Source: Saprospiraceae bacterium
GTDB taxonomy: Bacteria > Bacteroidota > Bacteroidia > Chitinophagales > Saprospiraceae
Direction: 5' to 3'
NCBI GenBank assembly: GCA_029263015.1
Contig: JAJCYI010000032.1
Coordinates: forward strand, 1 to 40,204
Length of the DNA: 40,204 bases
In this document: piece by piece, positions 24,565-34,156 of the stretch
How positions within the stretch are numbered: the first letter of the stretch is position 1
How the letters are laid out: every line of letters begins with the position of its first letter
The notes under the pieces: generated by a model
The model's input: only the letters and a program-made list of their open reading frames with translations
Database searches by the model: none
What the model was told of the DNA's origin: nothing
Program-made: the position numbers and the translations under genes

Positions 24565-27500
24565 TCACTGCTTCACCAACTTGAACACCTTCTGCTGGCC
24601 ATCATTGTATCGCAAGCGCAATAGATAAATGCCAGGATTTAAATGGTTCATATTTGTTGTGAAATAACGTGTATTTGCAGGAACTTCATCAGTTAAAAGC
24701 ATCCTACCCGTCATCCCCATGACTTCAACTTGAACTGCTGATTGAACATCTCCGTCCCACTCAACAATCAATTTATCTGTCACAGGATTTGGATAAACCT
24801 GGAAACTTTCACCCATGGTCGCATTGGTTTCGATGGTTGGGAATGAAGTGCCATTCCCCGGTGAGGTGATAGCTGTTCCACAATAAACCGGATCACTCGA
24901 AACCGCGATCAACATATGATCAACAGACGTACAACCATTGGCAGTCACTGTCAGGGAAATGGTAATGTAGCCACCATGCGCCCAAGTCACTGTTGGTGCA
25001 GGGTCATTGGAAGTCGATGGATTTGCCCATGGGCCAAAATTCCAATGATAAGTAGCACCAAGGTCGTTTGGCGCAGCCGTGAAAACGACCTGATCGCCAA
25101 CACAGATTCCACTCGGCTCGTCAATCTCTGCAACAGCATCATCACTTACCGTTATTTTTACTGAATTACCTTCAATCCAATCAGAACAACCAGCAGCTTT
25201 TACGCAGCGGGCATAGTAAGTCGTTTCAGAAATAGGCCCTGGGTCGTAGCTCTCTGTCATTACTGGATTTCCAAAAGGATCATTGACTGGCTGCCAAGCA
25301 CCATTTCCAAAAGAAGGAGGTGAAGGCACGTGTGAATAGATCCACATATATTGGATTTGAGCAGCTCCAATAGCTGGTGAGGCGGAAGTGATCGGAGCAG
25401 GATCGTTGCCTGGGCCACAAAGTTCTTGATCGCAACATATTTCACCAGGATCGGTCACGTTTAGGCAGGAATCGTACAGACCGCCATCCACGATGAGGCA
25501 ACAGTGACCTTCAACCAATGAAATAATGTCGAGGCCGACACCATTTGCATCAAAGTCACTATCTGAGAAATCATCCGTGCAGGCATTCGGTGGCGACAAA
25601 GTAAATCCATCTGGCACAACCATCGTTATTTGATAATCGCCAGGAGGCAGCCCTTCGAAAATATATTCTCCATTGATGGCAGAAGTGGTTGTGGCATTAA
25701 TAGCGTTGCCCCATATATCCGTTCCAGAAAGGGAAAGTTCCACACCTCCCATACCATATTCACCTCCTTCCTTACAGCCGTCCCGGTCAACGTCATTCCA
25801 GATTTTGCCACCCGTACAGGCTTCCACAAAAAGATAAGCAGTATCAATGGCTGGGCAGCCATTGGCATCGGTTACCGTGACAATATATTGCCCCGAGGAA
25901 AGTCCCTCAAGCGAGGAACTGGTGCTGCCATTGTTCCACTCAATATCGAAGGGGGCTGTACCGCCCGTTATTTCAACAGAAAGTTCACCGCTATCGGGTT
26001 CGTCTTCTGTGAGTTGTTGATCGATATTGATACTGACCTGTGGGCCAAGCGCACCATTGATTTCAACAGAATCTGAATCTGTGCAGCCATTCTCATCAGT
26101 AACAGTGACAGCATAAACACCTGCCACCAAACCAGAAACGTGAGTTGTGTCATCCCCTGTGCTCCAAACAAAGGTGATGTCGCCAATACCTCCAATCGCT
26201 GAAGCACTGACAGAGCCAAGTTCATCACAACTCACATCAATACCAGAAACAGTCAATTCAACTGCATCGGGCTGGCCAATGGTGACTGTAGCTGTGGCAA
26301 TACATCCTGTTGCATCGATGACAGTTACGGTGTGGTCGCCAGCAGCAAGATTGTTGGCTGTTTCGCCAGCATCGCCATTGCTCCAAGCGTAAAGAAAACC
26401 ACCAGTACCACCTGAGGCAGAAGCAGTTGCACTGCCATCAGCACTTCCAAAACAGGTAGCATCCGTATTTTGTATTTGAATCGTTATTTCATCATAAACT
26501 TCTAAAGTAATGGTGTGGGTGGAATCGCAACCATTATCTGAAAGGAAAGTCATTTCATAATCTCCAGCATTGCTGGTTGGCACTCCAAATATATCAGCAG
26601 TACCTCCAAAACAAATGGAGATTGTTTCAAAAGTGAAAGAATTTGGCAGTACAGCAAGATTAATGGTATGGATGGAATCACAACCATTCGCTGCTACTAA
26701 GGTATCAGAAAACATGCCTGACACCGAAACTGGGTTTCCAAAAATAAAAACCGTATCACCGTCGCAAATCTGGGCATCTTCAATGACATGGGTGGTCGGA
26801 AGTACGGTTACCGTAATCGTATGGATAGAATCGCATCCATCCTGCGAAGTAAATGTTACTGAAAATTCACCTGACGTACTCACGGGGTTTCCAAATACAA
26901 TGGTTGTTTCTCCATCACAAATGGCGATACTCTCTGACGTTTCGATGTTCGTCAATACCGTTACTGTTACCGTATCGGTACTGGCACACCCATCGGCAGT
27001 GGTGCCGGTGACAATATAAGTGACAGTCATGTCTGGCGTGGTGGTCGGATCAGGGCAATCATCACAGGAAAGGAAGTCGGAAGGCGTCCATTCGTAAACA
27101 TCAAAACCAGTTGCTGCAAAAGTGTGGCTACCACCTTCGCAAATCTCAACATCTGGCCCCAGGTCTAGGTCAGGTCCGTTGAGGGTGACGAGTATGGCAT
27201 CGTCCTGCATTTGGCCACAAAGGTCAGTTACTGTCACTGAGTAAGTACCGGGAGCTGTCACCAATAATGTTTGTCCGTCACTGCCGTCGTTCCATAGATA
27301 AGTTGCAAAGCCAGGTCCTGCATCCAATTCCACTTCATCCACCAGACAGTCTTCAACATCTGGCCCAAGGTCGAGAATGAGCAGTGGTGGTTTAATAGGT
27401 AAAATATCCATTGCGGTAGCAGAACAACCATTTGCAGAAGTTACGGTCAAGCTTATCTGTACCCCACCAGGTGGAGTAACTTCAAATACAGGATGTTGGT

Positions 27501-28782
27501 CGGTAGATGTGTGGTCTATTCCGCCAATTGTCAGCACCCATTCCCACGATTCAATGGTAGAAAAAGTATCCACCGACAAATCGGTTAATTCGATCAGCAC
27601 ATTTTCTAAACACTCTACCAGTTCCACTTCAAAATCCGGGAGTAACGAATTCGGTTGAACACTTACCACTGCAGTAAACGTATCCACACAAATAGCTCCG
27701 GGCGCTGCTACCAGCACAACTTCGTATTCACCATAATCGCTGTAAGTATAGCTTGGGTTCACGTCGGTGGACATGGCCCCTGGATTGCCAGGGTCATTGA
27801 AAAACCACTCAAAGTCATTTGCATTTATACTTTCATTTATGAAATCCACAGTCAGAGAACCACATATCGTTTCGGGTTCAAGGAAAGCAGAAACGATAGC
27901 TTCACAATCCCCAATATTCACCTGATAGTCCCGTCGGTTCACACCAATAAGTTCTCCGTCCCTGTATTCTTCCACACAGATGCCGATCACAAACTGACCC
28001 AAAATGGTCGGTATGCCAGTGAGCAGCCCCGTCTCCGAATTAATAGTCATCGGCATATCTGGCGGCAGGTTTATCATGGTACTTACATCGTATGGAGGCA
28101 ACCAAGGCACGGTATCATATGGAGGTGGATTTGGCGGTTGAGGCTGCGGGTTGATGTCACTGGCCCCAGTCAGCGGGTTGCACAGTTTGTACACCAACGA
28201 ATCCCCATCATCGTCCACGGCAGACTGGTCTATATTAAAAGGCACATTTGCACAAAGAAAGAGCGGCGGCCATTCATTGAACACAGGGCTGTTATTGCAT
28301 TCCAACAGAGCGTTTTCTGAAATGACGATGCTATAGGTGGCCCCAACATCCTCAGGGGCGATCAGGTTGACTATCGTATTGTTCCGACAGCACCGTTGGT
28401 ACACTAGGTGGTAGCCTCCCGGAATAAATGGCAGGAACACTGTGGTCGTGTAGGTGGTCGTGTTTACACAAACATTGGGCGGAATAGCGAGGCAATCATC
28501 ATCCAACGTCGGATCAATGGTGTCGTTGAGCATGGGGTCAAGCGGCACCAGAATGTTGTTGAGCAACAAGTTGGTTTCATTACTGAACACTCCGATGGCA
28601 GCAGGATTGTCGAACCAAGGAATGCCATTGAAGCAGTCCCTGAAAACGGTCAGTTTGATTTCATACTGGTCATTGCCGAGGCATTTGTAAGTCATTTCAC
28701 CACCCACAATGTGGGTAGCTTGCAGAGAAAGCGGCATTACAGCCAATAAGATAAAGGTAATGAGAGTGGTAAGTTGGCGCAT
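24565..28782 (-). CDS. Large SprB-like surface protein with T9SS type A sorting tail
   Basis: A 1405-residue exported protein, probably a gliding or adhesion filament component. The signal peptide is residues 1-22, followed by the typical ATHIVGGEMTYKCLG start. PKD-like modules lie at about 295-470. Three ~50-residue modules ending CDSIHT/CDSTHT lie at about 610-765. Three SprB-type repeats lie at about 767-990 (CFGSADGSATASASGGTGGF, YIVTVTDANGCPA). An SdrD/Cna-B-like domain starts at 994 (GKIWNDVDRDG). A further PKD domain lies near 1230-1310. The last 80 residues are the type A sorting domain (FQVYPNPVTDKLIVEW ... GIYLLRLRYNDGQQKVFKLV). Aside from the sorting type, the plan resembles the 1879-residue protein. 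The ATG at 28782 directly precedes the signal peptide. Confidence 0.92.
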   Translation of the reverse strand: MRQLTTLITFILLAVMPLSLQATHIVGGEMTYKCLGNDQYEIKLTVFRDCFNGIPWFDNPAAIGVFSNETNLLLNNILVPLDPMLNDTIDPTLDDDCLAIPPNVCVNTTTYTTTVFLPFIPGGYHLVYQRCCRNNTIVNLIAPEDVGATYSIVISENALLECNNSPVFNEWPPLFLCANVPFNIDQSAVDDDGDSLVYKLCNPLTGASDINPQPQPPNPPPYDTVPWLPPYDVSTMINLPPDMPMTINSETGLLTGIPTILGQFVIGICVEEYRDGELIGVNRRDYQVNIGDCEAIVSAFLEPETICGSLTVDFINESINANDFEWFFNDPGNPGAMSTDVNPSYTYSDYGEYEVVLVAAPGAICVDTFTAVVSVQPNSLLPDFEVELVECLENVLIELTDLSVDTFSTIESWEWVLTIGGIDHTSTDQHPVFEVTPPGGVQISLTVTSANGCSATAMDILPIKPPLLILDLGPDVEDCLVDEVELDAGPGFATYLWNDGSDGQTLLVTAPGTYSVTVTDLCGQMQDDAILVTLNGPDLDLGPDVEICEGGSHTFAATGFDVYEWTPSDFLSCDDCPDPTTTPDMTVTYIVTGTTADGCASTDTVTVTVLTNIETSESIAICDGETTIVFGNPVSTSGEFSVTFTSQDGCDSIHTITVTVLPTTHVIEDAQICDGDTVFIFGNPVSVSGMFSDTLVAANGCDSIHTINLAVLPNSFTFETISICFGGTADIFGVPTSNAGDYEMTFLSDNGCDSTHTITLEVYDEITIQIQNTDATCFGSADGSATASASGGTGGFLYAWSNGDAGETANNLAAGDHTVTVIDATGCIATATVTIGQPDAVELTVSGIDVSCDELGSVSASAIGGIGDITFVWSTGDDTTHVSGLVAGVYAVTVTDENGCTDSDSVEINGALGPQVSINIDQQLTEDEPDSGELSVEITGGTAPFDIEWNNGSTSSSLEGLSSGQYIVTVTDANGCPAIDTAYLFVEACTGGKIWNDVDRDGCKEGGEYGMGGVELSLSGTDIWGNAINATTTSAINGEYIFEGLPPGDYQITMVVPDGFTLSPPNACTDDFSDSDFDANGVGLDIISLVEGHCCLIVDGGLYDSCLNVTDPGEICCDQELCGPGNDPAPITSASPAIGAAQIQYMWIYSHVPSPPSFGNGAWQPVNDPFGNPVMTESYDPGPISETTYYARCVKAAGCSDWIEGNSVKITVSDDAVAEIDEPSGICVGDQVVFTAAPNDLGATYHWNFGPWANPSTSNDPAPTVTWAHGGYITISLTVTANGCTSVDHMLIAVSSDPVYCGTAITSPGNGTSFPTIETNATMGESFQVYPNPVTDKLIVEWDGDVQSAVQVEVMGMTGRMLLTDEVPANTRYFTTNMNHLNPGIYLLRLRYNDGQQKVFKLVKQ

Positions 28783-28851
28783 ATTTAAATGGTTGTTAAT
28801 ATAAAACCGGCTTGGGATTCGGATTTGGAATTCACATTTGAAATATTAGTC

Positions 28852-28859
28852 CAAATCTA
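28852..28859 (-). promoter_or_regulatory. Possible -7 element of the 1405-residue surface gene
   Basis: The minus strand reads TAGATTTG, a TAnnTTTG match 70 bp upstream of the start. No -33 motif was found at normal spacing. Confidence 0.25.
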
Positions 28860-28944
28860 ATGAATATCATATAAGGGGGATAGGATTAGGATATGTTATT
28901 TTTTGTAAAGTCAAAAATTGTGCAGATTTTGAAGGGAAGGTGAC

Positions 28945-29130
28945 TTTTGGAATTCCAGTAGGTGAGTTGAGCATAATTTTCCCAGCCCTTTCATTTAGCC
29001 TATTTTCTGTGGACTACGTCATTGTAAAAGATAGTTTATGGAGAACATGAGCATCAGGAAACACCATGGAAAACAAATACCAATAGCGTCAGTTGGCAAG
29101 AATTCTTTAGTAGACTTACAAAAGAAATAG
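28945..29130 (+). pseudogene. Possible remnant of a protein gene in the surface-protein/yfhO gap
   Basis: In the 400-bp gap two short + strand frames look protein-like. One is FGIPVGELSIIFPALSFSLF followed by VDYVIVKDSLWRT and a stop at about 29050. The other, in a different frame from about 29021, reads YGEHEHQETPWKTNTNSVSW then QEFFSRLTKEIG. Neither has a start codon, and no family was recognised. They may be two halves of a decayed gene. Apart from this, a possible promoter and the terminator at 29125, I see nothing in the gap. Confidence 0.2.
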
Positions 29131-29160
29131 GTGTTGACACTCCTGCACCAACACCTATTT
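29125..29160 (-). terminator. Terminator of the YfhO-like gene
   Basis: AAATAGGTGTTG (29125-29136) and CAACACCTATTT (29149-29160) form a perfect 12-bp stem with a 12-nt loop. On the minus strand it is followed by CTTTTG. It lies 22 bp after the stop at 29183. Confidence 0.65.
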
Positions 29161-29182
29161 TACTACCCTCAAAGTACCATGC

Positions 29183-31705
29183 TTACTTTCGCTTCTTCGA
29201 CCTCGTCGCCTTAGCTTTTCTGCTTGCAGTAGGCTTTTCACTTGTTTCAGCCTTCGGCAAATTAGTAGGATTCGGCCAAGTATAATTTTTATTGAACCAA
29301 TAAATGCCAAAGGCCAGCAACAATACTGCAAGGATCGACGCAATCATGGAGATCATTTCACCAGTATAATAGCTATTCGGATGGAAAACCATTTTTACTT
29401 CGTGCTGTCCAGCAGGTAATTTTGCCGCACGCAGCAGGAAGTTTGCTTTGGTAAAATCTGGTGCGGGTTCGCCATCAATATACATTTTCCAGCCCTTTGA
29501 CGGTGGGTAATACACTTCTGAAAATATTGCCAATTGTTCGGATTTTGCATTGTACGTGTACACCATTTCATCAGGATGGTAACTTGTAAGTTGGATGCTC
29601 GCCGTGCTATCAAACTGAGGTTGAAATCCTTTCAAATCTCCTGCGTATTTTTCACTAATGATGGCTTTGTCCCGTGGCACCAAGCTTACCAAGGCATTGT
29701 ATTCAGCATCAGCATCAGGCAGGATTTCCAGTTCTTTCACAAACCAGACATTGCCCAATACTTCCGGATTTTGAATTGGTTGTCCGTTTTGACTAATGAA
29801 ATATTTTGCATTCAACATGCCATATATGTGGCCATTGGCCGAAGGATTGCCCAAGTATTTTTCAATCAATTCCTGGTATCGCATGAGTTTTGCTGCATGA
29901 TACCCCCCCATACTTTCGTGGTGATAGGAAGCCATCGCATCAGAAAACGGGCTCCTCCTAAAGTCGACCACCCGATAATGCGGATCAGGGTCGGCCATGA
30001 TCTGTTTATCCACATCAGTTGGCTCCATCATACTTGAGCGTTGGTTTTTTGAGATATAATCTTCTTCACCGATAAAACGAGTGCCAATGCCCCAAATATC
30101 GATGAGCGAAACCAGCCCAATGGCCAGCACCGCCCACACTGCTGCGAACCGTTTCTTCATCCAAATCCACAACAGTCCAAATCCGAGCACAACAAACAAT
30201 AATGACCGATAAGCGTCGGCCTGTAACAGACCTGCCCGGTCTTCAGCAATTGCCTCGGCAAGGGCAGGCGGGAATGATTCACCTTCTTTGCTGTAATCCA
30301 AACCAAAGCTTAACACAAGCCCCAACAGCACCAATCCTCCAGTGATGGCCCCTGCTTTTATTAAAGCCGATTTTCGCTCAGTACTACTCAGGTTTTTATC
30401 GAAAAATTCTTTTAAACCAAGAATGGCCAGTAGCACCGTGAAGAAGTTAGTAATGCTCAACGCCATGGTCACTGCCCTGAACTTATTGTACATCGGGAAA
30501 TAGTCAAACACAAAGTAGTTGAATGTCTTGAAACTATCCCCCCAAGCAAACATGATTGTCATGATGACCGAAATCACAGCAAACCACCGAAATGGACTTT
30601 TCACCAAAAAACAGCCAAGAAAAAAGGCCAATATAATAACCGAACCCAGATACACCCCTCCCATAGTAAAAGGCTGCGACCCCCAATAATGCTTTGTCTG
30701 TTGGGCCAGTGCATTGGCTTGTTCTGGATTGTTCATTTTCCGCAAGGCTTTGGTAGTCGCGCTGTTTGGATCGCTGACAAAATACTCACCGCTGCTCCCC
30801 CCTACATAGTTAGGGATCAACAAGTTAAAAGTCTCCATGATCCCATAGCTCCAACCAAATGCATAGCCTTTTGATAAGCCTCCTTCCCCTGCTACCGAGC
30901 CAGAAGCCCCAGCCGCTTTTTGTGTCAATTCAGATTTGCCACGGATGGTCTCTTGTGAATATTCATAGGTTGACCAAAGTTTTCCGGTGTTAGAAGCCAC
31001 GCCCAGCAGCAGTGCAGCAGCAGTAAACACAGATGCTTTAATAAAATGAGGCATCGTACCATTTTTGATGGCATCCGCCAAGTACACGCCTCCAAATACC
31101 AACAGGCTCAATCCAAAATAATAAGTGATCTGCACGTGATTGGCATACACTTGCAGTCCCATGAACAGAGCTGCCATTCCAGCTCCAAGCCAATACTTTC
31201 CTCGATAGGTCAGGATCACCCCGGCCAGGGTCGGTGCCAGGTAGGCAATCGTCATCACCTTTGTGGCGTGCCCCGCCTCGATCAAATCCAAAGCATTGGC
31301 TGACAGCCCAAAGCCAATTGCACCTGCCACGGCAAGTCGCCAATCAACTTTCAGCACAATGAGCAGCAAATAAAATCCACTCATCAGCAGCAATGCCGCT
31401 GTGTGCGGTGCTCCTTGCCTATTTCTCAATACTCCTATCGAGAAAATTGGCTTAATCAGATTTTTGGAAGTGTACCTGATCTGGTAGGTCGGCATCCCCG
31501 CAAACATGGCATTCGTCCAAAGTGGATAAACGCCCGTTTCTTTTTGTACCTTTTTAACTTCTCCCTGCATACCTCCAGCCCGAAGTATATCCCCTTGCTG
31601 TAGCGTCTTCCCCTCAAACACGATGGGCTTGAAATAAAAAAATGAAAAGGTCATCATGATGAGCCATGCGTAGATGTGTGGGAGAAATGTTTTTAGTTGT
31701 GGCAT
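29183..31705 (-). CDS. YfhO-family polytopic membrane protein
   Basis: An 840-residue inner-membrane protein of the YfhO family, related to GT-C type glycosyltransferases. In Firmicutes YfhO helps glycosylate teichoic acids; in Bacteroidota its substrate is unknown. The first TM is at 5-27 (FLPHIYAWLIMMTFSFFYF), followed by a large loop with 'GGMQGEVKKVQKETGVYPLW TNAMF' character that holds candidate catalytic acidic residues. About ten further TM segments reach residue ~540. A large extracytoplasmic beta-rich domain follows (~560-790), and a last TM lies near 795-815 before a very basic tail ending SRKAKATRSKKRK. ATG 31705 is preferred over 31771, because the 22 extra codons do not resemble the family start. 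Confidence 0.85.
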   Translation of the reverse strand: MPQLKTFLPHIYAWLIMMTFSFFYFKPIVFEGKTLQQGDILRAGGMQGEVKKVQKETGVYPLWTNAMFAGMPTYQIRYTSKNLIKPIFSIGVLRNRQGAPHTAALLLMSGFYLLLIVLKVDWRLAVAGAIGFGLSANALDLIEAGHATKVMTIAYLAPTLAGVILTYRGKYWLGAGMAALFMGLQVYANHVQITYYFGLSLLVFGGVYLADAIKNGTMPHFIKASVFTAAALLLGVASNTGKLWSTYEYSQETIRGKSELTQKAAGASGSVAGEGGLSKGYAFGWSYGIMETFNLLIPNYVGGSSGEYFVSDPNSATTKALRKMNNPEQANALAQQTKHYWGSQPFTMGGVYLGSVIILAFFLGCFLVKSPFRWFAVISVIMTIMFAWGDSFKTFNYFVFDYFPMYNKFRAVTMALSITNFFTVLLAILGLKEFFDKNLSSTERKSALIKAGAITGGLVLLGLVLSFGLDYSKEGESFPPALAEAIAEDRAGLLQADAYRSLLFVVLGFGLLWIWMKKRFAAVWAVLAIGLVSLIDIWGIGTRFIGEEDYISKNQRSSMMEPTDVDKQIMADPDPHYRVVDFRRSPFSDAMASYHHESMGGYHAAKLMRYQELIEKYLGNPSANGHIYGMLNAKYFISQNGQPIQNPEVLGNVWFVKELEILPDADAEYNALVSLVPRDKAIISEKYAGDLKGFQPQFDSTASIQLTSYHPDEMVYTYNAKSEQLAIFSEVYYPPSKGWKMYIDGEPAPDFTKANFLLRAAKLPAGQHEVKMVFHPNSYYTGEMISMIASILAVLLLAFGIYWFNKNYTWPNPTNLPKAETSEKPTASRKAKATRSKKRK

Positions 31706-31829
31706 TGAAGTGGTGGTTGAGTTTGAAAATATAGACCATGTAACTCCATAGCAGCTGCAAACCGAAATCATTCAAATTGTAATTAATTCATATTTGTTTT
31801 AAACGATGCAACATGGCCATAAGGCTGAA

Positions 31830-31864
31830 CCCTAATACTGGTGACATAATCAGCAGTATTAGGG
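31830..31864 (-). terminator. Hairpin downstream of the original O-methyltransferase gene end
   Basis: CCCTAATACTG (31830-31840) and CAGTATTAGGG (31854-31864) form a perfect 11-bp stem with a 13-nt loop. If the two insertion sequences are removed, it lies about 3 bp after the restored stop of the sugar O-methyltransferase frame, as expected for its native terminator. Confidence 0.5.
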
Positions 31865-31918
31865 AATTAAAGAATAAAAAAATGGGTGCAAATGAAATAA
31901 AACCACCAGTTGTGCTAG

Positions 31919-32853
31919 TTAAAAAACGAGTTCTTTGATATGAAGCAGGGGTTCATCCATTAAATAATTCAAGTAAGCGGCCAAAGTGAGTCCCGTTAAT
32001 TTAGCAATAATTCGGTTGGTCAATCCCCATTTGCTTTTTGCCCGGGTGTATTGGATATTAAATTGCTCGCACAATAAACTATTGGTGGTTTCGACGATTT
32101 TCCGGTATTTTGCTAAAAACCATTTTTCCCCTTTGGTCAATTTATTTTCTTGATTATCTCTTGGGGGAATGATAAGCCGCAGGTTGTCAGGGTATTGCAA
32201 TCTTTCTTCAAGGCCAATGTACCCCTTGTCCGAACCGATGCCAATTTTTTGGCGGTAAGTTTCGACCAGGTCAACAGCGACCTTGACATCGTGGTGGGCT
32301 GCCGAGGCAAGTACATAATGTGCCGGGATTCCTTGCCGGGTGACAATCAAGTGAAGTTTGAAGCCATAAATTTTCAGGTTTTTGCTTGCACAAAAACCCT
32401 AAAGCAATTTATTGTCAACTTCAAATTCTTCGCAAAACCGCATGTTCCGGCCCGCTCTTGCCCGGGCACATACGGGCAAAGGCATGCTGTCCATCAAATG
32501 CCAACCTTCAAGGTACATCCCAAAACTTTCCACCAAAATCTGTCGCATGACTTCTGTTAATTGCTGAAGGTTTTTACTTCGGCGGTGGTACCGGGAGCAG
32601 CTGATCAATTCGGGGAACAGGGGCAGATAATTCTTTTTGACAAAGCGGTGCCATGCTTTTTCTGAATCTGTAAACATCTGGCACACAACGTTTAACGTTA
32701 TTATTTCAATGCCTGAAAAAGCAGATGCCGACCCTGGCCGTGAAACCAAATGCTTGACGGGTTGATAAATTTCATCTAAAAAATAGAAGCAAACTGTTAT
32801 GAATGTTTCTAAACCTGAATATTTTAGGTTAATTTCAAGCGTTTTTTTTTCAT
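31919..32853 (-). pseudogene. IS982-family transposase, broken by a homopolymer indel and a TAG
   Basis: ATG 32853 is followed by nine As. With ten As the frame would read MKKKTLEINLKYSGLETF and run on through FLDEIYQPVKHLVSRPGSAS, SGIEIITLNVVCQMF and GWHLMDSMPLPVCARARAG, all typical of IS982. As found, the frame stops after LT. A second lesion, TAG at 32399-32401, sits where the family usually has an aromatic residue before GFCASKNLKIYGFKLHLIVT. The rest (GSDKGYIGLEERL, YRKIVETTNSLLCEQFNIQY) is intact to 31919. Both lesions are in otherwise well-kept sequence, so the death is recent, or the A9 run is a slippage site that only a second event inactivated. Confidence 0.85.
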
Positions 32854-32892
32854 GGTTATCTCATTTTGAATTCGCATTCACGAGATAACCAT
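32852..32892 (-). promoter_or_regulatory. Hairpin covering the IS982 transposase start codon
   Basis: ATGGTTATCTC (32852-32862) and GAGATAACCAT (32882-32892) form a perfect 11-bp stem with a 19-nt loop. In the transcript the 3' arm contains the first two bases of the ATG, so read-in transcripts would hide the start. Similar protection of the transposase start is known in IS10 and IS200. Confidence 0.5.
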
Positions 32893-33024
32893 TTTTGGTG
32901 AAACCCTATTCATTTCAAAGAACTTTTCTCTTTTTAACTAGCACAACTGGTAAAACCATATTATATATCCATAATATGTAGACCCTTTTGGTGACTCCTT
33001 CTTGAAGAGTTTATAGTACTTAAA

Positions 33025-34156
33025 GGCGTTGTTGCATGAAAAAAAGTGGCAAACCTCTCTCAATTATTTAAAATAATTAAGCCGCCATTGTTTTAGAATT
33101 AGGCATACCAACTCTTGTCATTTTATTCAAGCATTTTATTTTGACCGCAGCTTCCGTTTTTTGCTTCTCAAATATCCTCGAATAAAGCGTTGGCCCAAAA
33201 ATAGTTTTAAACCTCATCATTGCTGTTTCCGATAAACTCTGCCTGGGGTAGTTGCTGTTTTTCTTCCATTCTGCCCTTCCAACCTCTTCTATTTTTTCAA
33301 GTATTCTATTTCTGTCCAAATCCAGTAGCTCGTCAAATTCATCTACCCAGTAGATTGCATTTTCTTGGGGTTGGATTATCCCCTCTATTTCCTTCTCTTT
33401 CAACAATTCCCATATTTCATAAGTGTCATAAGCCCCATCCCCGCAAAATTTATCTATCGGTGACCCTTACCTGTCCCAACATTTCTTCCACCTGCTGTGC
33501 ATCGCCGTCCCCTTTTCCCTTTTCAGTCAGTATTTGAACATGGACCAGCCCTATTTTTTCATCCACACCCAAATGCAGTTTCCGCCACGTCCGGCGTTTG
33601 CCTACGCTATGTTTCCTTGTTTTCCATTCCGCTTCCCCATATACTTTTAGGCCGATCGAATCAATTACCAAATGTATTAGGAGCCTTGATTTTGGCATTT
33701 CGATACCTATTTCCTGACCCTCCCCTCTCCGCCCAGCGGCATATTTGGGTATAGTTGGGTATCCCTATTTCCAATTTCATTATTTTTATGACCGACTTGG
33801 CAAACCCTTCCAGCTGCCTATATGGAGTTTAAACACCGCTTTTGATTGTAACAGGCACTCTATGCATTCGTCGGAATATACATATTGTGCACCATGTTGG
33901 TCCGGCCCTTCATAATACCAGTCCTCTACAGCCTGTTCTTCTATCCAGATGGTGATGCCCCCCCCGCCCACCAAACTCTTGTTGTAATTGCTCCAGTTCG
34001 TTACTCGGTATTTATCTTTTTTCTTCGTCCCTTCTTTTCCGACCGCTTTCGATGCTATCTTTAGTCATAGGTCAAGGTTTATACGTTTGTTTTGTCGTAA
34101 AATCAAAAATACAATACTTGGCCTATTTTTTTAGGTCATCTTCATGCAACAACGCC
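33025..34156 (-). mobile_element. IS5-family (IS903-like group) insertion sequence, inactive
   Basis: The 1132-bp element has perfect 16-bp inverted ends GGCGTTGTTGCATGAA (33025-33040, and 34141-34156 inverted). It is flanked by an exact 9-bp target-site duplication GTACTTAAA (33016-33024 and 34157-34165). Nine-bp duplications are the rule for the IS903 group. The insertion lies 73 bp from the IS982 copy and inside the 3' end of the sugar O-methyltransferase frame. Confidence 0.92.
33077..34068 (-). pseudogene. IS5-family transposase with several frameshifts
   Basis: Pieces of one transposase appear in order on the minus strand: KKKDKYRVTNWSNYNKSLVG and ITIWIEEQAVEDWYY; YVYSDECIECLLQSKAVFKL; then, after a lost base, RQLEGFAKSVIKIMKLEIGI and PNYTQICRWAER. 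After another shift come HLVIDSIGLKVYGEAEWKTR and TWRKLHLGVDE (the DDE Asp lies in VIDS), ending in VRVTD. After one extra base follow DKFCGDGAYDTYEIWELL (second Asp) and the C-terminal part to 33077. At least four single-base lesions separate the frames, including one near the N-terminus, so the gene is dead. Confidence 0.85.

Larger units (their letters stand above)
31905..32951 (-). mobile_element. IS982-family insertion sequence (inactive copy)
   Basis: The 1047-bp element has perfect 21-bp inverted ends that begin ACCAGTTGTGCTAGTT (31905 rightwards, 32951 leftwards). It is flanked by a direct repeat AAAACC (31899-31904 and 32952-32957), a target-site duplication of 6 bp. The transposase is read on the minus strand. 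The matched duplication shows a clean single insertion; the transposase itself is broken. Confidence 0.9.

Noticed and set aside
9242-34156. Idea that the frameshifts in all three insertion sequences are sequencing errors
   Set aside because: Neighbouring long genes, including 5.6 kb and 4.2 kb ORFs, are free of indels; lesions cluster in mobile elements and one IS-cut gene, which fits real decay. The A9 run in IS982 remains open.
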